Below are positions 29,201 through 38,200 of a stretch of DNA of 64,000 bases, piece by piece. The number at the start of each line of letters is the position of its first letter. Position 1 is the first letter of the stretch. The notes beneath the pieces were generated by a model. That model did no database searches and had not been told where the DNA came from. It saw only the letters and a list, made by a program, of their open reading frames with translations. The stretch comes from Steromphala cineraria (Eukaryota; Mollusca; Gastropoda; Trochida; Trochidae). The DNA lies in NCBI GenBank assembly GCA_916613615.1, contig OU744732.1, forward strand, positions 29,026,673-29,090,672, written 5' to 3'. The position numbers and the translations under genes are program-made.

Positions 29201-32200
29201 GAGTATGCATCACAAGTTTATGTCAGAATAGTGTTTAGCAAAAGGTATCTGTTTACTTTCAATAGTCATGCTCTAATTATCACATGATGTCGATGATCAT
29301 GATGTATGATACATGTATATCATTCATTAAATTTCAAATGAACTTCGTCCTCGGTCAATATGTTTTCTTTCGGTCTATAAAAACAGGTATTGACCTCATC
29401 AATAATTGTATGATACCAACTTGAAACAGAATTTAAAAAAAGAAATACCCACCTTGAAACAAGCACCTTTTTGCAATTATTTCCAAACATCCAGAAAAAT
29501 CAACTAAACCAATAAATAAACACCTTGTCAAGCTCCCTTCTACCAGCTTATCACTCCATATACATAAATATACATTTCTCCATACAAAACTTCTTTTAGC
29601 AAGTCTAGGTCGCTCAATAAACAGTCTCCTTTAAAAATATTTAAAATCTTTAAATGTTTCCTTCAGGATATTTAAGTTTTATTTAAAATTTTCCAAAAAA
29701 AAATTTTTTTTTACCAAACACAACCTAGGTTTTTTTCTAAATATATTTTTCCTAAAACAAATACATTATCATAAATATAAACACAGTCCTTTTCCTAAAT
29801 TTAATATATTCAAATGGAGAAAATTTATTAATGGAGACTGAATCAAAGCTAATAACAGAGCGGTCACAATTAACATTATGGTGCCATCTGCTATATATGA
29901 TAATGATTGTTTAAAGGTAGTTTCATTATATTTTGACATCCCATTAATAAATCATTATCTGTCTATTACTGTGGGCAGAATATGTTTCTATTCTATCATT
30001 CAATATTGAAAATGTTAGGCATAAAATATGATATACCATCATGTTTTCATTTTAACCTAAAATAACATGACACAAGTGCTTGATCAAATCTGACATCAAA
30101 CTCATGTCAAAACTTTGATTATCAAGATCATAAATGCATTATTTTGAAAGGTTACATGTGGCTTTTTGATATATTTGTGGGCGTTAAATGTATGAGATAT
30201 TTATCTCTATAGCATGCGTGGAATAAATTCAATATTTTGATTCAACAAAAAAGTGGACTTATATTTTGCAGTAAAAATAGTGGTACGTTTTGATGTATGC
30301 CAACATCATGGTAATGACAGGAATTGAATAAAAAGGAAAGTCGCGCAAAATAAGCTTACAAGTGAGGACCCTAAAAAGGTCTCGGAAATTAAAATATAAC
30401 GATTTTTGGCTCTTATTTTTAGTACCTACTCAACTAGATAGAGATTACAAAACGAGTGAGTGTTGAATATTGAAAAATATTTCAACGAGATATTTTCAAA
30501 TGTTTTGATTTATTCACGAGCGAAAACTGTGAAAATATTGAGTATTCTTACAAATTCATTCATAACTTTTGTTGTCAATGGCAAAGTTGCTGTGGCAACG
30601 CAGTGTGCAACTGCAAATTCCGGTGAAAAGAGCGTTGCAGGTTTATTGTCACATGTATTGCTGAGAGTGACGTTAGCTATAGCAGGTTTCGAAATGTATA
30701 TGCAATTTTGGTAGTTTTACATGGAAAAAGGTAATTTAAAGTTTATTTTTGCAATGATTTCATAAGGCCTAGTTGGGGAAAATTTAGTTATTTGAACATC
30801 TGGAAGAATTACTTACATTTGTCGAGTAATAAAAAACATAAGCGCCCAAAACCATTTTATTTCTATTTCCGTGAGTACTTTTGAACTAGAAAACCATGGG
30901 TGGTACTGCACTGAAATTCAGTGGAGCATTGCACCCAGACCTTACTGCATGTAGAGGTTCTATTGAAGACAAAGTTGCCAATCCATTTTACCAATTCACC
31001 ACCGAAAAAGCTTGGCAGCAGTCATTGAGACTTGAGAGTCAAACTCTTGGGATTTTTTACAAACAAATCTTGTCAAATTCTACCAATGAAGTGATAAACT
31101 GATATCATTGATTTTGGTCATATTTTCTGTTTCTTTGGAAATATCTTTCTTAATAATTTACTTATTTAGCATCTTGTCTTCTTTTGAACTATAAATATAA
31201 ATATCTTATCCACGAGAAGGAAACCAAGGGTAGACATTATGATTGGGTTAGCTAGCAAATATACATGTAATTTAGAAGAACTGCTATGACAAAGTTTAAG
31301 TCCTTGGCGAGTCACTGTTGATGTTATGTTTGTATTGTAACTAAAAACTTTAAAATAAAAAATCATGCTATGTCTTGTCACGAAGCTAGCATATATCACT
31401 TTAGATAACACCACCTGATCATGTGACTTTGTTTACATTATAAGTCAAAATACAGGTTATGAAAAACAAATGACTCTGATAAATAATTTTACCAAAAATA
31501 ATAAATGTAACTAGATTAGTGTTTGCGGGACACCGCAAAAACAGAGCAGCCCCGAAACTTGGGGTTTCGCCTTACCCTGTTCCGCCTTCTACAAGCCTCA
31601 GCATATTGGGCATTTTCTTGTGACCTTGACCTTTGACACTCAAGGTCATGCAATCAATGAATACATTTCATTGAATATAACATTAATGTAACAAATTAAA
31701 GAGGTAAAAGTAAAAATAATCCATTTTCTCTATTTGTTGACCTTGCTGTGACCTTGACCTTTGACACTTCATACCCAAAACCTTTCCAAAATTTTGTACT
31801 TCTCAAGAGATAATACATACAAAATTTAAACTTCATAGCACAAAAACTTTTCAAGTTATCGCGTTTACAAATAATTTTTACGTGATTTTATAGCTCGTGA
31901 CCTTGACCTTTGATCTTGAATGTGACCATGTCATTGTAAGTCCCCAGAGGTGTAAACAATTATACATCTTTATAAGTTCTGAAAAACTGAATTGGATTAA
32001 GTGATATCCATATTAGTTCAACATTGTAATAACACAAATCTCATGACCTTGACCTTTGACCATCATGTTTACACAATCAATGAACACTTTTCAATGAGTA
32101 TAACAATCATCTATTGCTTAAAAGTGTTCATAGTTAAAATAAAGCATTTTCGCAAAACCATGCTAAAGTCATGACCTTGCTGTGACCTTGACCTTGGACA

Positions 32201-35200
32201 GATTGTAGCGAAAACCTTTTCAAAAAATTTTACTCTTCCAAGGATGTTATATATCAAGTTAGAGCTTCATAGCACAAAAACTTTTCAAGTTATCGCGTTT
32301 ACAAGGAATTTTTTAGTGATTTTATTGCTCGTGACCTTGACCTTTGACCTTGAAAGAGAACATGTCATTCTAAGTCCCCAGAGGTATGGACACTTATACA
32401 TGTTTATGAGTTCTGAAAAGCTTAATGAGATCAAGTTATATCCAAATTAGTTGCACATTGCAATAGCACAAATCTCATGACCTTGACCTTTGACCTTCAA
32501 GGTTACACAATCAATGAACACTTTTCATTGAGTATAACAATCATCTATTGATTACAAGTGTTCATAGTTAAAATAAAGCATTTTCGCAAAACCATGCTAA
32601 AGTAATGACCTCGCTGTGACCTTGACCTTGGACAGATTGTAGCGAAAACCTTTTCAAAATTTTTTACTCTTCCAAGGATGTTATATATCAAGTTAGAGCT
32701 TCATAGCACAAAAACTTTTCAAGTTATCGCGTTTACAAGGAATATTTTAGTGATTTTATAGCTCGTGACCTTGACCTTTGACCTTGAAGGTGAACATGTC
32801 AAAATCGTTCCCCCGAGGTATAAGCAGTAAGTTATAAATACAAGTTCTGGAAAGCTTAGTAGAAAAAAGTTATAACCATTAGTATGAGCGCGGCGGCGGA
32901 AACTGCACAAATACTGATAGCAGCCCCGACTAAGTCGGGGCTGCTAATGATGAAGGTTGAAGCTTGTTTGTATTGTATCAGAGATTTGCTTAAGAACTTG
33001 CAAATATCAAACAACTGAGGTTCATCAATGATTGTTGATTGGTGACACTTTTTGCACAATGGTCATCAACATTTTACCGGATAAGTACTGAATAAATTCA
33101 TCACCTGATATATATAAATATCTATTCAGTTACATTTTCTGCAGGTTTGATTTTAATGGTTCTCCCTAAAAAACATTTTGACTTGAATACAAATGATATT
33201 CTGCATGAAATAAGAATAATTTGACATGTGTCATAACCAATTGATAAAACATTTTTCCATTCTGTGCAGTGCATACCTTTGCTGTTATTATATTATGAGT
33301 GAAACTGGACAGACACCTTAATGGGTACTGTGAAAAAAATTATAAATCAATCCTTTTGCTTGCTTGTTGACGGGATTATATTTTTGTTTCCAGTATTTCA
33401 TCTTAAACATTTCTTTTTCACATGAAAGTCATTCTCTCCCCACAGAGGCAGATCAAGTCATGTTGATTTAGCCTCTGTTATATTACGCCGAATTTGTGGG
33501 ATCCCGGATGGAATGGGAGATGCCTGATTGGAGGCAATCAAAGTTAGTTGTGCAATCAGCGACACTGTTCTTAAATCATGGCTACTGAATCAAGGCAAAA
33601 GCATTGTGATATGAACCACCCTTTCCATGCGAGAAGCCTTGTCATTTGCTAAAGAAATTCAGATGTATTGTGATGCAGTTTTTTTCCGCCAGGGGAAACT
33701 GCCGGAACCCATGGATTTCGGCGTAATATAACAGAGGCTAAATCAACATGACTTGATCTGCCTCTGTGGGGAGAGAATGCATGAAAGTAAGTTTATGTTG
33801 ATTTTACAATAGGGCAAATTCTGAAGTATGTGAATAATATCTCCCAATATACTCAAGATACCAATATGTAGCTCAACTGGTGGAGCTTCTGCTCATAACC
33901 AAGAAGTCTAGGGTTCATGTCCCAGCACCAGAGCTTCAGATTGATGATGGGCCCGGGCCATTCCCACATAAATTTAACAATGACCCATCATTTTTGAAGT
34001 GTTGGGGTCCTACAGGCCCATGCCATGATTTTAAGATACATGCTACTAACTTTCTTAAATACCAAAATATGTGAACATATACTTATGTAAACGAAAATCT
34101 ATGTAATTTTGTATGTTTATGTGACATTTGTAAGATGATGCAACATGTATTTGTTATTATAAGTTCATCCCAGTAACCAGGAAAAGTTTTTTTTTCAAAA
34201 AGAAATTGACCCCTCAAATTTCTGAGTGAGGGGCCCTTGTGACCCAGAAGAATTTGTATTATTGTAGCACAGTGGACTACAGATGATCAAACATTGGAGA
34301 TGTTGTTTCCATACTTGGGTTCATTTTCTAGCACAGTGGACAAAAGATGGGAGATGTTGTTACCATACTAAAGCACATATCAAGATGAACATCACTGGAA
34401 GTTGAACTGCCACTACACAGTGATTGCCAGATGCCACTAATAAAAAAAGAATATGTGTTCTACAATGTTAAAAGGGCAATAAAGAACCCTTATGATTCAA
34501 TAAAGAAATATTCAATGATACTTACAGCAATGTGGCAGTGTTGTCTGCTAAGGATCCTTTAGGTCCAAACTTGCAGTGAGGACTGACGCCATACAGGGAT
34601 CGCGCCTTCCTGTGAATAGGAAATGAATATGTTAGCTCACATGTAGTCTTCATTAGTTCATAGATGGATGTATATACTACTCAAGTTCAACATCTTAAAG
34701 AGCCACTCTCTGATTTTCAGCACATATGATATTTCTTTGTAACAAAAGAAGATGGCATAAGCAATAATATTAATTCAAAACATCTTACATATTCATCCCT
34801 AAATACCAATCATAAATTATTATCCTACCTCATGTAAGAATCTCAATCTATGATTGGTCCACGTGACCCTGGATAAATACTGATATCACCCTCATGAGCG
34901 GGTTGATAAATTAGTTATACACCGGCACATAAAAAGCATGAATAAAGCCTGCAGATTGAGCATCTTGAAATGTACAATGTATGTTACCTCGAACACATGA
35001 TCAAGCTGGTTATTTTGATCAACCGATATGTAGCTTTGAACAAACTATAGTCAAAGGGCTTACGCAGTTAACATCTTACTTACTCTTAATCTTCAAATTA
35101 TATGCGTTTTGTTTAAACATTCGGTAAGATAAATTTGTTATACCATTCAGAGGCGGGGTACATGAGGAGATATCAGCCTCTCACTAGGTATTATGCAACT

Positions 35201-38200
35201 CGCCTTTCGGCTTGTCGCATAACACCAAGCTCGAAGCTGATATCTCCCCATGTACCCCGCCTCTGAATGGTATAACTTATACAATAAATCTGTGTTCTCA
35301 ATGAAAATCTTATAACAGTCATAGTATATTTATGGCAAAATTCATCCGTCCAATTTACATGAAAACTAGATATATAATCTATCAAACATTATCATCTCAT
35401 AACTGTCATTCTGACTGCTGTAAATTAGTTTCCAAAATTACGTTTCACATATATATAAGCCCGCCATTGTCCAGTTTCGATCATTATCGTGACATCAAAC
35501 CTTCCTAATGTAACATTGAACTATAAAAACGTCGACAGGCTCTAAAATGATACTTTCGTACAACAGTTGATTCTTCTCAATCAAATGACACAATTTATAG
35601 ACTTAACATATGTGACCCCCAACAACTCAAAGAGAGGCTCTTTTATGGCATAAAATTTGGCACTTGATGCAGAAATATGCACCTAATACCATGTGCCCAC
35701 TTCAAATGTTCCAATAACATATTGATAAGCCATAGGTAAACTTCTTGTGAAATTGTTCTCCTTTACATTTATAAAGTCATATTGTTTACAGATAATCAAA
35801 TGATTGAAATTTGTGTTTGTCTTTGAGTAATGTAGATAATTCAAGTTTTGCAGTTGAGTATTTTCTCAAGTATGGCTTTCAATAAACTTATTTTCAAAAC
35901 AGATATTAATGAGTCTAATAAATCGAAACTTGACACCAGTACTTACATGTAAAAAGAGATGTCTATGACTAACTTACAATATTATGAAATGGAATTATTC
36001 AATGCATGAGCATTAGAGTAATATTGATACCAATGATTGCAATATCAGTCTGAGAGAAAATACATTTTAAAAGCTCTCTGTGTGATTCCATATTTGGCTG
36101 ACAAGTAGTAAACCCCAAGTATTTCCTGAAACTGCTGTCAAATAAATGTGAAAATAAATCTAAAACTATTACTAATTAATATAAGATTTGGTAATTTGAA
36201 TAACTGTATATAAAAAGTTGATAACATAAACAGAAAACACTTAATGCATTAGGCCCCAACGATGTCACTGTGGGTCAACAAAATGATCAGAATAATTGTC
36301 AACAAATTGTAACATTATAAAAACAAATTATATGCAATTATTATCTTTCAAAATTGGTCTTGACTGCACATTTGAGTGCAAACTTCTATCTTGTTCAATT
36401 CATAATATTGTTGTTTGCCCTAGGATACTTGTTGAAAATCTCATTTAACAAATTGATCCATGTCAACGATCTATAAGTGTTGAGGTTATATAGTTTATCT
36501 AGCCTCACAGTGCCGGAAGGTATGTAATGGCAATTGATAATCATAAGCTTCCGGTATGACACAGAGCCCTAGAGTATAAGTAACATAGCATGTGACAGCT
36601 GTAGTGTTGTTATGCCTAATAAATTAGCTAGAGACTTTCACAGAGCAATATGCCTTTATTGATATCATCAATCTTTCATTTTAGGTAATTGTAACAGGGA
36701 TTGGGAAAGACATCTTTGACAATGGGCCATTTTTAGGCTTTACAGTATTTTTCAAAATTCAATTGGGCTATTGCCCTTACATCAATAGTAAACTTCAAAT
36801 TTGTAATGGGTCATTTTTTCATTCAATGTGAAAAACGGCCCATGGCCCCTGTCTTTCCCAATCCCTGCTGTAATAAGTATTTCCTAATGGTGAATATTGA
36901 ATAATCTTAATTCAGGTACTTCTTAAATGATTAATTTAGATATATTCAAATTCTGATAGGCAAACTCTTCAGCGAGTATGGAAGAAAATTGTTTCATAAA
37001 CAAAATAAAAATATAAAGAGCTTTCTACGTGGCTATCCCAAGTTGAATTTTCTTTGAAATCGACTTAATTGTAACAATATTATTCCAAATTTTTTACATC
37101 CACACAAATTAAACATTATCACAACATTGACAAATACATAATTGATAACAAAAATGATGTTACTAATAATTACAAAATGAGCCCCATTGCAAATGAACTT
37201 AAATGATTTATTCATCTAATGTTGTATAAAATATTAAACCTCTTATGGCTTTCCGCTCTGTCTGTTCTGTTCCTCCTACCCTCCCTCTTTTTCTCTTTAT
37301 TTGTACTCTTGTCTCATCCTTTCTTTCTTATTTAAGTGTGATTAAAATTCCATTTAATTACCCGGTAGATGTATTGTTAATTAATACTTATAAACACTAA
37401 TATTTGTATTTCATCTTGTAAAAAGAAAAAGTTTAGAGATAACTGTAACCATTAATTTCTGTAAACCAATTCAGATACACTTAATTCCTTTAATGAGTAC
37501 CTCGTAATCCAATATTTCATAGGTAACTTGTAAGCTACTTCAAAGATTTGGTCAGTTCATTTTAAAACTAAAAATATAGCATGGACAAGGGTTAAGCATG
37601 CATTCTGGGGAGGGGGGGGGGGGGGGGGGGGGGGGGGGCTACTGCACTTAAACCAGACACTTAAGTGATTTTATTCACAATATGCTACCAACCCTACACT
37701 AGACAAACCAACCCTAAAAGATCTTCGATACGGATTGAAAAAGATCGTCAACTAATATCTTAGGGCTCAAAAAGTCAGTCTAATGTGAATCCAAGGATTA
37801 AAACAGATAGACTAGGATAGATAGAAAAGAGCTCAAATTGCCTGGTAAAATGCATTCTATCCCATTCTGGTAGCAACCCTTATCAGTACACTGTGAACTA
37901 ACCTGCCCTAAATTGTGTAATCCGGATTTCTTGACACAAATTTCCATTTTATCTCATGTCATGACTTGCAAATTAGTTTAACCTACCTGTTTCGACGCTT
38001 CATTTTCTTATTCTGTGGAGTATCATCAATAGCACCATTATTTCTTCCAATGTCAGTTTTATGCATCGCGTCGGAAATTTCATCGATATCGTTGTCATGA
38101 TGGTTATAATTATTGACGTTCTGTGACTGGGAGCGAGAAATCAGCTGACGACTAACAGACGATGCATCGTCCCCGTTTTCAGGCGGACTTGGAGACGACC

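Noticed and set aside
30460..31102. Two plus-strand frames of 84 and 68 codons
   Set aside because: No motif, no splice context and no repeat membership that would give them meaning; within a 22-kb intron chance frames of this size are expected.
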